Assembly (NCBI GenBank): GCA_937859825.1
Contig: CALMAP010000163.1
Span: 1-22,995 of the forward strand
Origin: an uncultured Terriglobus sp.
GTDB lineage: Bacteria > Acidobacteriota > Terriglobia > Terriglobales > Acidobacteriaceae
Direction: 5' to 3'
Length of the DNA stretch: 22,995 bases
The number at the start of each line of letters is the position of its first letter. The stretch's first letter is position 1. The notes beneath the pieces were generated by a model. The model saw nothing but the letters and a program-made list of their open reading frames with translations. It did not search any database and was not told where the DNA came from. Shown piece by piece: positions 15,639-22,995 of this stretch. A program made the position numbers and the translations under genes.

Positions 15639-15843
15639 AGATCTCCGGAGAAGAAGACATGCGCGGTCAAGGCTTTTCCCAACAGGCAGTGATTGCCGTC
15701 CGCGCACGTCGAAGCCGTTTGTGGATGGGAAGGCTGCTGTGTACATTGAATTGGCTTGCCGTATGCAGAACAGCACAGCGCGGCGAAAATGCTTACTCCT
15801 CACCATTCCGAAGGCCCGCGCTCTCGATACTCGTGGTAATGTG

Positions 15844-15873
15844 CGGCACGGCTGAAGCCGTGCCCTTTCAATG
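15844..15873 (-). repeat. REP-like palindromic element, right copy
   Basis: Exact reverse complement of 15609-15638 over 30 nt, including the non-palindromic CTTTCAATG tail. The two tails point outward from each other, a BIME-like doublet with about 205 nt between. Both copies are followed within 10 nt by CCGGAG on the plus strand. Confidence 0.7.
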
Positions 15874-15922
15874 ATTCCGGAGACTGATTCCACGACGAAT
15901 GTCCCGGACGAATCCGTTTCTA

Positions 15923-16606
15923 CTACTTCTGAGAGGCCGACTCCGGCGCGACTTTGACCGTGGTTGCGCCACACGATCGCAGGTTCTGGCAGGCAATCGG
16001 CTTCAACGTGTTTCGGTCGAGGCAGGCCTCGATGGCTGTGAGATAGTTGCGCCCGCACGAGAGCACGAGGCTGCCCTGGGGGTAGCCCGGATTCGCCTGG
16101 TAAAAGTGCCCAAGAATGTCGTCAGGCCGCAGGGTAAGGGCGTGATCCACGTGCTGCAGTGTGGCAGGAATCTTCAATGCGTGATACGCTCGCCGCGCTG
16201 TCTGGAAGAAGGCGTCCGGTTGCAGTGTCGTGCAGGTGCCATGCTTCTTCCACTCGTGCGTGAGCAGCGTGAGGCTTGGCGTCATATCGAGGTACAACTG
16301 GTAATTCGCAGGGCCCGGGCGGTCGGAACAGTTCGCGGGCCAAGTGCCGTTGGTGTTCTGCGGCCACAGCCCATGCAGCACGAAGCCGTGCGGTGTGCCG
16401 CACTCCTGCGCGGCATCCTCGCGCTTCGCCGCGGTGTGCTCATTCAACGGCAAAACCTCGCCGTTGTGGCAAAACTCCGGTGCCCAGCTCAGGTTCAGCA
16501 GGTAGAAGTCGAACTGCCCTGGTGCGCTGTGCACCTCCTGCGCGTGGAGAAGTGATGCAGACAGCAGCACAACGAAGAGCGAGAGGACGGAGCGCATCGC
16601 CCTCAC
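15923..16606 (-). CDS. Secreted ribonuclease T2 family protein
   Basis: Endoribonuclease cleaving RNA through a 2',3'-cyclic phosphate, exported to periplasm or medium. An N-terminal signal peptide (basic start, hydrophobic 6-20, HAQ end near residue 23) precedes the mature enzyme. Both catalytic segments are intact: CAS I FVLHGLWPQ (75-83, His78) and CAS II HEWKKHGTC (117-125, His117, Glu118, His122). Several cysteines (46, 69, 93, 125, 184, 195, 206, 212) can form the usual disulfides. Length of 227 residues fits bacterial members. The frame opens with GTG 16606; ATG 16597 three codons later is the alternative, and neither has a well-spaced RBS. Likely function is scavenging of phosphate or nucleotides from RNA. 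Confidence 0.95.
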   Translation of the reverse strand: MRAMRSVLSLFVVLLSASLLHAQEVHSAPGQFDFYLLNLSWAPEFCHNGEVLPLNEHTAAKREDAAQECGTPHGFVLHGLWPQNTNGTWPANCSDRPGPANYQLYLDMTPSLTLLTHEWKKHGTCTTLQPDAFFQTARRAYHALKIPATLQHVDHALTLRPDDILGHFYQANPGYPQGSLVLSCGRNYLTAIEACLDRNTLKPIACQNLRSCGATTVKVAPESASQK

Positions 16607-17043
16607 ATGATAGCGGACGCTCTCAATCGCTGCCGACTTTGCTCCACTTACATGCTGGGAGGGAGCAGGACCTCCAGGCCTGAACCGGTGCAGGAAAGAA
16701 CTAACTTATCTCTTTGAGCATGAGCACACCAGCCCGGAGCGCAGGATTACCACAAGAGGCCAGGTCGTGGGTCTGAAGATGATCTACGCTCCCCTATAAA
16801 GGAACGACCATTCATTCTGCGAATAAGTGACCGGGTTTGGACACCCGTGTCCGTTCGTGGACATCCTGTCATTTGTAACTGGCGGCCTAAGTCAAACAAA
16901 CCTACTTAGTCACGCATCTTTCACGATTTATTTTGCAAAAAGGGTGGAACGAAGCGTGCTCCTCTGCGTATCACTGAATGCGCGACGATGTTTCAACTGC
17001 AGTGGGACTTCGCCAGCTACATCGATCTACCAGGAGAACCACC
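16607..17043. other. Divergent intergenic region between RNase T2 and a small exported protein gene
   Basis: 437 nt without a convincing gene; it must contain the promoters of both divergent genes. The notable content is the alternating GGACA/TGTCC half-site array at 16839-16870. The part after 16900 is AT-rich and leads to an AGGAG ribosome-binding site just before 17044. Confidence 0.5.
16839..16870. promoter_or_regulatory. Array of alternating GGACA/TGTCC half-sites (putative operator)
   Basis: GGACA (16839), TGTCC (16848), GGACA (16859) and TGTC (16867) alternate, forming three overlapping inverted repeats with centres roughly 8-11 bp apart, about one helical turn. This is what a cooperative dimeric regulator site looks like. 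It lies about 175-205 nt upstream of the 17044 start and 230-265 nt from the RNase T2 start. Confidence 0.5.
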
Positions 17044-17367
17044 ATGATCCGTCGTTTCGTTTGCACCCTCGCCATCGCCGCCGCAACCGTTGCCCCGCTC
17101 ACCTCGAATGCCATGTCGATCTTCGGCCGCTCAGACAGCAACACGCCGTCGGCAAGCACGCCCAAAGGCAAGACCATAAAGCTGACCCTGAAAAACAAGA
17201 CGGCCTCAGCCATGACGCTCACAGTGAATGACCAGCCGGTTACGATTGCTGCGGGAGCTGAGATGGAGGTGAAGGCCGTGGACGGAACCAACATTTACGA
17301 TGCCGACCGCAACGTCAAGGTGCATGTGACCCGCGATCTGAGCGGCACGGCTGTCTCGTTCCGGTAA
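17044..17367 (+). CDS. Small exported protein, unknown function
   Basis: 107-residue protein with a clear signal peptide: basic MIRRF, hydrophobic 5-17, and a cleavage-like SNA near 21-23. The mature part of about 84 residues is predicted mostly beta: TIKLTLKNKTASAMTL, PVTIAAGAEMEVKA and VKVHVTRDLSGTAVSF look like strands of a small beta-sandwich. I recognise no family. The frame is open further upstream, but ATG 17044 is chosen because CAGGAGAACCACC places AGGAG 8 nt before it and the signal peptide starts there. A strong hairpin terminator follows at 17424-17457, so it is probably a single-gene unit. A half-site array lies upstream. Confidence 0.78.
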   Translation: MIRRFVCTLAIAAATVAPLTSNAMSIFGRSDSNTPSASTPKGKTIKLTLKNKTASAMTLTVNDQPVTIAAGAEMEVKAVDGTNIYDADRNVKVHVTRDLSGTAVSFR

Positions 17368-17423
17368 TCCCTCGGCACTCACTGGCCGCATGCCTCTCCA
17401 GGAGGATTCCTGCGGCAGGAACC

Positions 17424-17457
17424 AAGCAGGGAAGAACGATAGCGTTCTTCCCTGCTT
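17424..17457 (+). terminator. Rho-independent terminator after the small exported protein gene
   Basis: aagcagggaagaacg (17424-17438) pairs perfectly with its reverse complement (17443-17457), a 15-bp stem with an ATAG loop, followed by CCTTTTCC. It separates the small exported protein gene from the LOG-family gene. Confidence 0.85.
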
Positions 17458-17481
17458 CCTTTTCCGTCACACTGCTCTCGT

Positions 17482-18053
17482 ATGCTGAAGGCTATGCCTT
17501 TGAACACACTCTGCGTGTTTTGCGCATCGCGTGATGGCGCACGTCCGAGTTATCAGCAGATCGCTGAAGAACTCGGACGTGAACTGGCGCGTCGGAAGAT
17601 TGCACTGGTTTACGGTGGCGCGACGGCCGGCTTGATGGGCCGCGTGGCGAACGCCGCGCTTGCCGGGAACGGCAGAGTTGTCGGCGTGATTCCGCACGTG
17701 CTCGTCGATAAGGAAGTGTCCACCGACGGCTGCACCGAACTGCACGTGGTAGACACGATGCACACGCGCAAGGCACTCATGGCGCGGAAAAGTCAGACGC
17801 CTTTCTTATCCTGCCCGGCGGCTACGGAACGCTCGAAGAAATGTTCGAAGTCATCACCTGGCAGACCCTCAGCATCCATCGCAAGCCGATCTGCCTGCTG
17901 AACGTGGAAGGCTTCTACGATAGCCTGCTCGTCTTTCTGGACCACGCGAAGAGCGAGGAGATGATTCGGCGCGATGCCCGGGAGGTTTTACTGATCGCGG
18001 AAAGTGTCGAAGACGCGCTGGCGATGCTGGATGCCGCGCTGGCGAAAGGCTAA
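17482..18053 (+). pseudogene. LOG family phosphoribohydrolase interrupted by a frameshift
   Basis: Member of the LOG (Lonely Guy)/TIGR00730 family, which removes ribose 5-phosphate from nucleotides such as AMP or cytokinin ribotides. Codons from 17482 (or ATG 17494) give CVFCASRDGARPSY, LVYGGATAGLMG and MHTRKALMA, the normal N-terminal half with the catalytic-region Arg. The frame then shifts: from 17787 another frame continues EKSDAFLILPGGYGTLEEMFEVITW, containing the PGGYGTLEE motif, to the stop at 18051-18053. The two frames join as MA-EKSDAF if two bases (CG, within GCGCGG at 17782-17787) are removed. Combined length of about 190 residues is normal. Either a sequencing indel or a real recent inactivation. 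Confidence 0.88.
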
Positions 18054-18128
18054 AGTGGCCGGACCTGCCGCGAGTCCATCGCATTCGGAAAGCATCCAAA
18101 CCTCCGCTGACCAGCAGATGGAGAGTTC

Positions 18129-19187
18129 ATGCCGAGTATCTTCGACCCGATTCGCGTAGGCGATCTGGATCTTCCAAACCGCATTTTCATGGCGCCGCTG
18201 ACGCGCTTGCGTGGCACCGTGGACCACGTGCCGCGCCCCGCGCTGATGGCGGAGTACTACCGCCAGCGTGCGAGTGCCGGTCTCATAATCACCGAGGGCA
18301 CGCCTGTGGACCCGATGGGTGTCGGCTATCCTCAGGTTCCCGGCATCTGGTCGCAAGAGCAGGTAGAAGCATGGAAGCCGGTGGTGGAAGCGGTGCACCA
18401 GGCCGGCGGCCGCATCTTCGCGCAGATCTGGCATGTTGGCCGCATCTCGCATTCCTCATATCTCAACGGCAAGCTGCCCATCGGACCAAGCGCCATTCAG
18501 CCATCCGGCCACGTGAGCCTGGTGCGCCCGATGACCGGATTTGAGACACCGCGCGCACTCAAGTTGAGCGAGGTCAAAGCTGTCTCTGAGCAGTTTGGTC
18601 ACGCAGCGGCCAACGCCAAAGCTGCGGGATTCGACGGCGTGGAGCTGCACGGTGCGAACGGCTACCTGCTGGACCAGTTTCTGCAGAGCGGCGCAAACCA
18701 GCGCGAGGACGAGTACGGCGGCAGCGTGGAGAACCGGGGGCGACTCATGCTAGAGTGCGCGGACGCGGCGAGCGGCGTCTTCGGCGCAGGCCGCGTGGGC
18801 ATGCACCTGGCACCGCGCAGCGATGTGCACAGCATCTCCGACGCGAACCGACCGGAGACCTTCGCGTACGTCGCGCGCGAACTCGGCAAGCGCAAACTGG
18901 CCTTTTTGATGGCTCGCGAGAAGCAGGGCCCAGACAGCCTGGGGCCGATGCTGAAGCGCGAGTTCGGCGGCGTGTATGTCATGAACGAGGAGTTCACGCT
19001 GGCGAGCGCCGATGCCGCGCTGGACCGTGGCGATGCCGACGCGATCGGCTTCGGCAAGCTCTTCATCGCCAACCCCGACCTGCCAAGGCGTCTGCGCGAA
19101 GGTGCTGCACTCAACCCGCAGCGGCCGGAACTCTTCTACTCGCACGAATCGGAAGGCTACACGGACTATCCCGCGCTTTCCGCATAA
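18129..19187 (+). CDS. Old Yellow Enzyme family NADH:flavin oxidoreductase / alkene reductase
   Basis: FMN-binding TIM-barrel reductase that uses NAD(P)H to reduce activated alkenes, and in some members nitrate esters or quinones (NemA-like). The 352-residue product shows PLTRLRG (23-29, flavin-contacting Thr), ITEGTPV, the substrate-binding pair His174/Asn177 in ELHGANGYLLDQFL, NQREDEYGGSVENR (190-203), RVGMHLAP, GFGKLFIANPDL (307-318) and a C-terminal YTDYP. These are complete for the classical OYE subclass. The ATG at 18129 is preceded by GGAGAG. It follows the LOG gene by 75 nt and precedes the CRTAC1 gene by about 50 nt on the same strand, but no functional link is apparent. Physiological substrate unknown. 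Confidence 0.95.
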   Translation: MPSIFDPIRVGDLDLPNRIFMAPLTRLRGTVDHVPRPALMAEYYRQRASAGLIITEGTPVDPMGVGYPQVPGIWSQEQVEAWKPVVEAVHQAGGRIFAQIWHVGRISHSSYLNGKLPIGPSAIQPSGHVSLVRPMTGFETPRALKLSEVKAVSEQFGHAAANAKAAGFDGVELHGANGYLLDQFLQSGANQREDEYGGSVENRGRLMLECADAASGVFGAGRVGMHLAPRSDVHSISDANRPETFAYVARELGKRKLAFLMAREKQGPDSLGPMLKREFGGVYVMNEEFTLASADAALDRGDADAIGFGKLFIANPDLPRRLREGAALNPQRPELFYSHESEGYTDYPALSA

Positions 19188-19240
19188 GTCGCCGTTGATT
19201 GGCAGAGCACGTTCTGGAGCGGTATGGTGGGCTTGCTGCC

Positions 19241-20974
19241 ATGCCGCTTCTTTCATGCCTCGTGCTTCTGCTGTTTACGTTCCTCACCGCCTCCGCACAG
19301 AAGAGTGCGACTTATCCCGCCAGCGCAGAACATCCTTCGCCAGCGTGGTTTGTGGACGTGGCCGCGAAAGCTGGAGTCAGCGTTCGCAACGTGAACGGCA
19401 GCGCGGAGAACAAGAAGTACATCGTGGAAGCGACGGGCTCGGGCGTCGCGATCCTGGACTACGATCGCGATGGCTGGCAGGACATCTTCCTGGTCAATGG
19501 CACCGAGCTGAATGCCGGAGCGAACAAGACAGGCGCGCCGACGAACCACCTCTTCCACAACAATCACGACGGCACATTTACCGACGTAACCGTGAAGACC
19601 AACATGGCCTCGACAGGATGGGGTCAGGGCGCCTGCGTCGGCGACTACGACAACGACGGTTACGACGACATCTTCGTTACGGCCTACGGCAAGAACCGGC
19701 TCTTCCACAACGAGGCGGGTACGCGCTTCGCGGAAGTAGCCGAGGTATCCGGGGCCGCGGGCTCTGGCAAGGAGTGGGGTACAGGCTGCGCCTTCGTTGA
19801 CTACGACCGCGATGGCCGTCTCGACATCATGGTCGCCAATTACGTCCACTTCGACCTGGCGAAGACGCCGAAGCCAGGCGACGAGGCCGGCTGCATGTGG
19901 AAGGGCACCGCTGTGATGTGCGGTCCACGCGGTCTGCCGAGCGCACCGAACATCCTGCTGCACAACGAAGGCGTGGGCAGCGATGGTCGCGTCCACTTCA
20001 AGGACGTGAGCGAGGCCAGTGGCATCACGAAGACGGACGGGCATTACTGCTTCTCCGTCACCACGCTGGACTACGACGAGGATGGCTGGCCGGACATCTA
20101 CGTTGCCTGCGATTCCACGCCGTCGATCCTCTACCACAATCGTCACGATGGAACCTTCACGGACGAGGCCGCGAACGCCGGCGCAGCCTTCAACGAGGAC
20201 GGCCGCGAGCAGGCGGGCATGGGCGCAACCGCGGCGGACTACGACGGCGACGGCCACATCGATCTGTTCAAGACCAACTTCTCCGACGACACGTCAACGC
20301 TGTATCACGCTAACGGCGACGGGACCTTCACCGACAACACGCGGCCTGCGGGACTTGCCATCAATCCCGATGCACTCGGCTGGGGCGCGGTCTTCGCGGA
20401 CGTGGACAACGATGGCCGGCCTGCCCTTTTGGTGGCGAATGGTCACGTCTATCCCGAGGTGGACTCCGCGAAGCTGGGAGCAAGCTTCCGCGAGCCGCGC
20501 TTCCTCTACTGGAACGCAGGTGGAGGCAAGTTCAAGGACGTCTCCAAGGCAAGCGGACCTGGACTGAGCGAGCCACTGAGCGGACGCGGGCTCGCAGTCG
20601 CCGACCTGTGGAACGACGGTCGCCTGAGCGCGTTGGTCAATAACCTGAGCGACCGGCCAATGCTGCTGGTGAACCAGGCCGCGAATGCGAACCATTGGGT
20701 CGGCTTGCAACTGCACGGTTCCAAGTCCAATCGCAACGCAATCGGTGCGCACGTGACCTTGCGTGGCACAACGCGCAACTGGGTGGACGAGGTGCGCAGC
20801 GGCTCCAGCTACAACAGTTCCAGCGACCTGCGACTGCACTTCGGGCTTGGCGCGGAGAAGCAACTGAGCGGCATAACGATCCGCTGGCCGAACGGTGAGT
20901 CGGAGAACTTTTCCGCGCCGAAGCTCGATGGCTTTACCGACGTGACCGAAGGCAAAGGCACTCCGGTTAAGTAG
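19241..20974 (+). CDS. Secreted CRTAC1 family protein (FG-GAP/VCBS repeats plus ASPIC/UnbV)
   Basis: Exported beta-propeller-like protein of 577 residues. The start ATG 19241 gives a classic signal peptide (MPLLSCLVLLLFTFLTASAQ) with cleavage after ASA; the frame opens 14 codons earlier at a TTG but would put polar residues ahead of it. Repeats with calcium-binding DxDxDG loops occur near 73 (DYDRDG), 135, 187, 277, 333 and 387, plus a degenerate one near 455. The C-terminal ASPIC/UnbV domain (about 499-565) has NAIGAHV, VRSGSSYNSSSDLRLHFGLG and ITIRWPNG. Function of such proteins is largely unknown; adhesion or extracellular binding is usual speculation. It faces a heptaheme TPR cytochrome gene with convergent ends 84 nt apart. 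Confidence 0.94.
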   Translation: MPLLSCLVLLLFTFLTASAQKSATYPASAEHPSPAWFVDVAAKAGVSVRNVNGSAENKKYIVEATGSGVAILDYDRDGWQDIFLVNGTELNAGANKTGAPTNHLFHNNHDGTFTDVTVKTNMASTGWGQGACVGDYDNDGYDDIFVTAYGKNRLFHNEAGTRFAEVAEVSGAAGSGKEWGTGCAFVDYDRDGRLDIMVANYVHFDLAKTPKPGDEAGCMWKGTAVMCGPRGLPSAPNILLHNEGVGSDGRVHFKDVSEASGITKTDGHYCFSVTTLDYDEDGWPDIYVACDSTPSILYHNRHDGTFTDEAANAGAAFNEDGREQAGMGATAADYDGDGHIDLFKTNFSDDTSTLYHANGDGTFTDNTRPAGLAINPDALGWGAVFADVDNDGRPALLVANGHVYPEVDSAKLGASFREPRFLYWNAGGGKFKDVSKASGPGLSEPLSGRGLAVADLWNDGRLSALVNNLSDRPMLLVNQAANANHWVGLQLHGSKSNRNAIGAHVTLRGTTRNWVDEVRSGSSYNSSSDLRLHFGLGAEKQLSGITIRWPNGESENFSAPKLDGFTDVTEGKGTPVK

Positions 20975-21058
20975 CGGCATAAGCGTTTCTCTTCCAGATG
21001 TAACTTCTGATTCGTCATTCGACCTAGGATGCGACGCTACGCGCCTGATCTGGAAGGC

Positions 21059-22849
21059 TCAATACACCTTGCAGTGCATTCCCGCATAGTCGCCGCTCTG
21101 CTGGAAGGCGCGCGCTTGAGGGCTGTCCGGGTTATAGACGAGCGCCTGCTTCAGCAGCCGCTTCGCCTCTGCCGCATTGCCGGAACGGCACTGCAGCATG
21201 GCCAGGTCAAGCATGGCTGAGGTCTGACCAGGATCGTTCACACTTACCGTGCCAAGGTGCCGCACAGCCGCGGGCAGATCACCAGCCTGCGCCTCCATCA
21301 CTCCCAGGTTGGTCAGAACCGTTGGGTTGGCAGGCGCGGACTTCAGCGCCTCGCCATACTCCTGCAGCGCCGCGGCGCGGCCGCCGCCAAGCTGGGCAAG
21401 ATAGCCAAGCTGCTCGTGCACGACGGCATCTGCCTGGTGCAGGAACTCCGCTTTGTGGAGCAAGCTCACGGCGCGGGTTTGGCTGCCTTGATCGCCATGT
21501 ACGGCAAGCTGCGCATAGGCAAGGCCGCGCTCCCGGTCCGTGGGTTCCGCGCTCCCGACAGGTACAAGGTCCGTGGTATGGGCAAAGGCAGACGCGACCG
21601 CGGGCGTATCCAGCGAGTTGAGCGTCAGCACTGCTGGCTTTCGTGCCGACCCAAAGGATCGAGGTTTGGCTTCAATGTCGTGGTCCACGTTCTGCTCGTG
21701 CGAGATGTCCGACGTTGCGCGGCTCGGCATGTGGCAGACAGCGCAATCCTGCTGCTCGGGATGGTGCGTTGCCGCGTGGAAGCTCGCCGAGTCCGCGTGG
21801 CACTGCAGACACTTGCCGCGATAGAACGCCACGCGCTCCTCCGGCGCGGGCTGGCTGTGCGGGTCGTGGCAGGTGGTGCACGTCATGCGATCGCCGACCG
21901 CGCGACGGCAGGCGCTGCGCAGCATGCCTTCGTACTGGCTGCTGGCGCGGCGTTGCGACAGCTCCGAACTCGCCTTGACGAAGTAGACCGCAGTGTCACT
22001 CAGGTCATCACCTGGCTGAAAGGTGCTGAGCGACTTGCCGGCGCGCTGCACCATTGCGTCCCCTTCCAGGTGGCATTGCAGGCACACGCTGTCACGCTTC
22101 GCCGGTACGAGCTGGTGGATGCGCAGCATGGGCGTTTTGCCCTTGCTCTGCAGGTGCGCCGCGGGATCGCCATGGCAGGCGCTGCAGCCGACGCCGGCCT
22201 GCAGGAACGGCGGTCCAGCGAAGACGTTCGGCGCAGCGGCCTGCGGCTGCTGCACGGCAGTCGCATGGCAGTGCAGGCAGTTCGCATCCGTGGGCAACGC
22301 AAGCGGAGCGGAGACGGCGTTGTCATACGCGGGAGCCATGCCGTAAGCAGCGCGGCGCGTGTACCAGTTCACAGGCGCTTCGTACCAGAGCCTCGCGTCC
22401 GCATCCGGCAGGCTGCGGCTGAAGAGGTACGTTCGCCCGTGCTTGCCGGAGCCGATGTAGTAGACCAATGAATCGGTCTCATCCAGCGGAGCGGTCTCGC
22501 TCTCGCGCACGGACCGCAGATGCGCAACGCCGTCTTTCTGGCTGACCGTGTAAGTGACGCCGGAAGGAGCATGGCGGAAGCTGCCGGTCTGCAGGGCTTC
22601 CGATGCGAGACCGCTGCCGCGAGCCATCGAGGTTTGCTCATAAGTGCGGTAGATCGCCGCATGACAACTGGCGCAGGCGCGGTCCGGTTCCTGCAGGTGC
22701 GGCAGATCCGATGCCGCGTGAACAGGCTTTGAAACGCCGCGCCGAAACCCAATCGAGACAAGCAGCAGAACAAGAAGGAACAGGACCGCGCACTGCAGCG
22801 AGCGCGTGGAAGAGCGGGTCCGCGTTGCTGCTGAGTTACTGATACTCAT
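21059..22849 (-). CDS. Heptaheme c-type cytochrome with C-terminal TPR region
   Basis: 596-residue membrane-anchored periplasmic protein. A single hydrophobic segment (about 19-34) after a basic start serves as signal anchor. Seven CXXCH heme sites are visible: CASCH (59), CLHCH (191), CSACH (222), CLQCH (256), CTTCH (324), CLQCH (347) and CAVCH (369), the last followed by MP as in many multiheme proteins. From about 440 to 585 the protein turns helical with TPR-like units such as LGYLAQLGGGRAAALQEY and LTNLGVMEAQAGDLPAAVRHL. Role probably electron transfer on a TPR scaffold. ATG 22849 has AGGA about 12 nt upstream. The preceding partial gene ends 40 nt upstream on the same strand, so the two are likely an operon. 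Confidence 0.95.
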   Translation of the reverse strand: MSISNSAATRTRSSTRSLQCAVLFLLVLLLVSIGFRRGVSKPVHAASDLPHLQEPDRACASCHAAIYRTYEQTSMARGSGLASEALQTGSFRHAPSGVTYTVSQKDGVAHLRSVRESETAPLDETDSLVYYIGSGKHGRTYLFSRSLPDADARLWYEAPVNWYTRRAAYGMAPAYDNAVSAPLALPTDANCLHCHATAVQQPQAAAPNVFAGPPFLQAGVGCSACHGDPAAHLQSKGKTPMLRIHQLVPAKRDSVCLQCHLEGDAMVQRAGKSLSTFQPGDDLSDTAVYFVKASSELSQRRASSQYEGMLRSACRRAVGDRMTCTTCHDPHSQPAPEERVAFYRGKCLQCHADSASFHAATHHPEQQDCAVCHMPSRATSDISHEQNVDHDIEAKPRSFGSARKPAVLTLNSLDTPAVASAFAHTTDLVPVGSAEPTDRERGLAYAQLAVHGDQGSQTRAVSLLHKAEFLHQADAVVHEQLGYLAQLGGGRAAALQEYGEALKSAPANPTVLTNLGVMEAQAGDLPAAVRHLGTVSVNDPGQTSAMLDLAMLQCRSGNAAEAKRLLKQALVYNPDSPQARAFQQSGDYAGMHCKVY

Positions 22850-22889
22850 AGCGTCTCAAATCCTGAGACGGATTGCAGCCTGCGAGCGC

Positions 22890-22995
22890 TCACTGCTTCG
22901 GCGTATCGAACTTTGGCGCGGTGTCTGCCTGAATTTTCTGGGAGATCGCCGTTTCGCGCTGGGCATCGGTGATGCGGCCGAGCCCGCGGTACGCC
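22890..22995 (-). CDS. 3' end of a probable TPR-repeat protein (5' part beyond window)
   Basis: Reading the minus strand from the right edge, 34 codons end at TGA 22890-22892: AYRGLGRITDAQRETAISQ, then KIQADTAPKFDTPKQ. The AYRGLGR...A...E pattern is that of a terminal TPR helix pair followed by a tail. The stop lies 40 nt before the heptaheme gene start on the same strand, suggesting cotranscription. With so little sequence, the family is likely but not certain. Confidence 0.6.
   Translation of the reverse strand, partial: AYRGLGRITDAQRETAISQKIQADTAPKFDTPKQ

Larger units (their letters stand above)
15541..15922. other. Intergenic region between uvrD and the RNase T2 gene
   Basis: No gene seen. 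It must carry the uvrD promoter near 15560-15620 on the minus strand. Its main content is a pair of facing palindromic elements (15609-15638 and 15844-15873) around about 205 nt of unremarkable sequence. Confidence 0.5.

Noticed and set aside
15609..15873. Insertion sequence or MITE bounded by the 30-nt inverted repeats
   Set aside because: No transposase remnant and no obvious target-site duplication outside the repeats; each end is itself palindromic, which fits a REP doublet better.
16827..17231. 134-codon plus-strand frame across the half-site array and into the small exported protein gene
   Set aside because: No RBS; it overlaps in another frame a gene with a good RBS and signal peptide, and would put the operator-like array inside a coding region.
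17776..17800. Programmed ribosomal frameshift in the LOG gene
   Set aside because: No slippery heptamer or downstream pseudoknot is evident, and the LOG family is not known to use one; a two-base indel is simpler.
19253..20257. 334-codon minus-strand frame opposite the CRTAC1 gene
   Set aside because: Val/Arg-rich reversed image of the Asp-rich DxDxDG repeats, not a real protein.
21257..22471. 404-codon plus-strand frame opposite the heptaheme cytochrome
   Set aside because: Arg/Ala/Val-rich antisense shadow; the minus-strand frame has seven CXXCH sites and a signal anchor.

Overview
The window is about 23 kb of GC-rich, gene-dense bacterial chromosome. It most likely comes from an Acidobacteriota genome of the Terriglobia / Acidobacteriaceae type (Terriglobus, Granulicella, Edaphobacter-like). 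That placement is inferred from the gene families: a 7-TM membrane protein of a type I associate with acidobacteria, a CRTAC1/ASPIC protein facing a heptaheme TPR cytochrome, a six-repeat ribosomal protein S1 with a Ser/Asn-rich tail, and a REP-like palindrome pair. No tRNA, rRNA, CRISPR array, transposase, integrase or phage gene was seen.

Left part (1-4259, all minus strand). A heme oxygenase (bphO) overlaps a bacteriophytochrome (bphP, cut by the left edge): one makes biliverdin and the other binds it as a red/far-red chromophore. Just upstream on the same strand lie egtB and egtD, 3 bp apart, the core ergothioneine pathway. Next (4623-6169, plus) a ComF-type phosphoribosyltransferase overlaps an HNH endonuclease by an ATGA. 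Then (6439-7704, plus) come a small secreted Pro-rich peptide and a 7-TM protein; the TTG start and ribosome-binding site of the latter sit in a hairpin.

Middle part. rpsA (minus) has a good sigma-70 promoter and a leader of about 150 nt, and is divergent from a HIT-family hydrolase/phosphorylase whose -10 box implies a leaderless mRNA. A small unknown ORF, a class I methyltransferase, a PhnB-like VOC protein with a broken 5' end, a 50-residue very basic protein too short for routine ORF calling, and a PcrA/UvrD helicase with a long acidic insertion follow. Upstream of uvrD, two 30-nt copies of a palindromic element face each other (REP-doublet-like). A secreted RNase T2 follows.

Right part. 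A small exported protein lies downstream of an array of alternating GGACA/TGTCC half-sites. It is followed by a LOG-family phosphoribohydrolase interrupted by a frameshift, an Old Yellow Enzyme reductase, a secreted CRTAC1-type protein, and, convergent to it, a seven-heme cytochrome with a TPR tail preceded by the end of another, probably TPR, gene.

Most of the window is ordinary housekeeping and accessory chromosome. I did not find a convincing new multi-gene system. The points most worth checking are the RBS-occluding hairpin before the 7-TM gene, the secreted peptide/7-TM pair, the UvrD insertion, the two frameshifted genes (VOC and LOG), the half-site array, and the phytochrome-ergothioneine neighbourhood.
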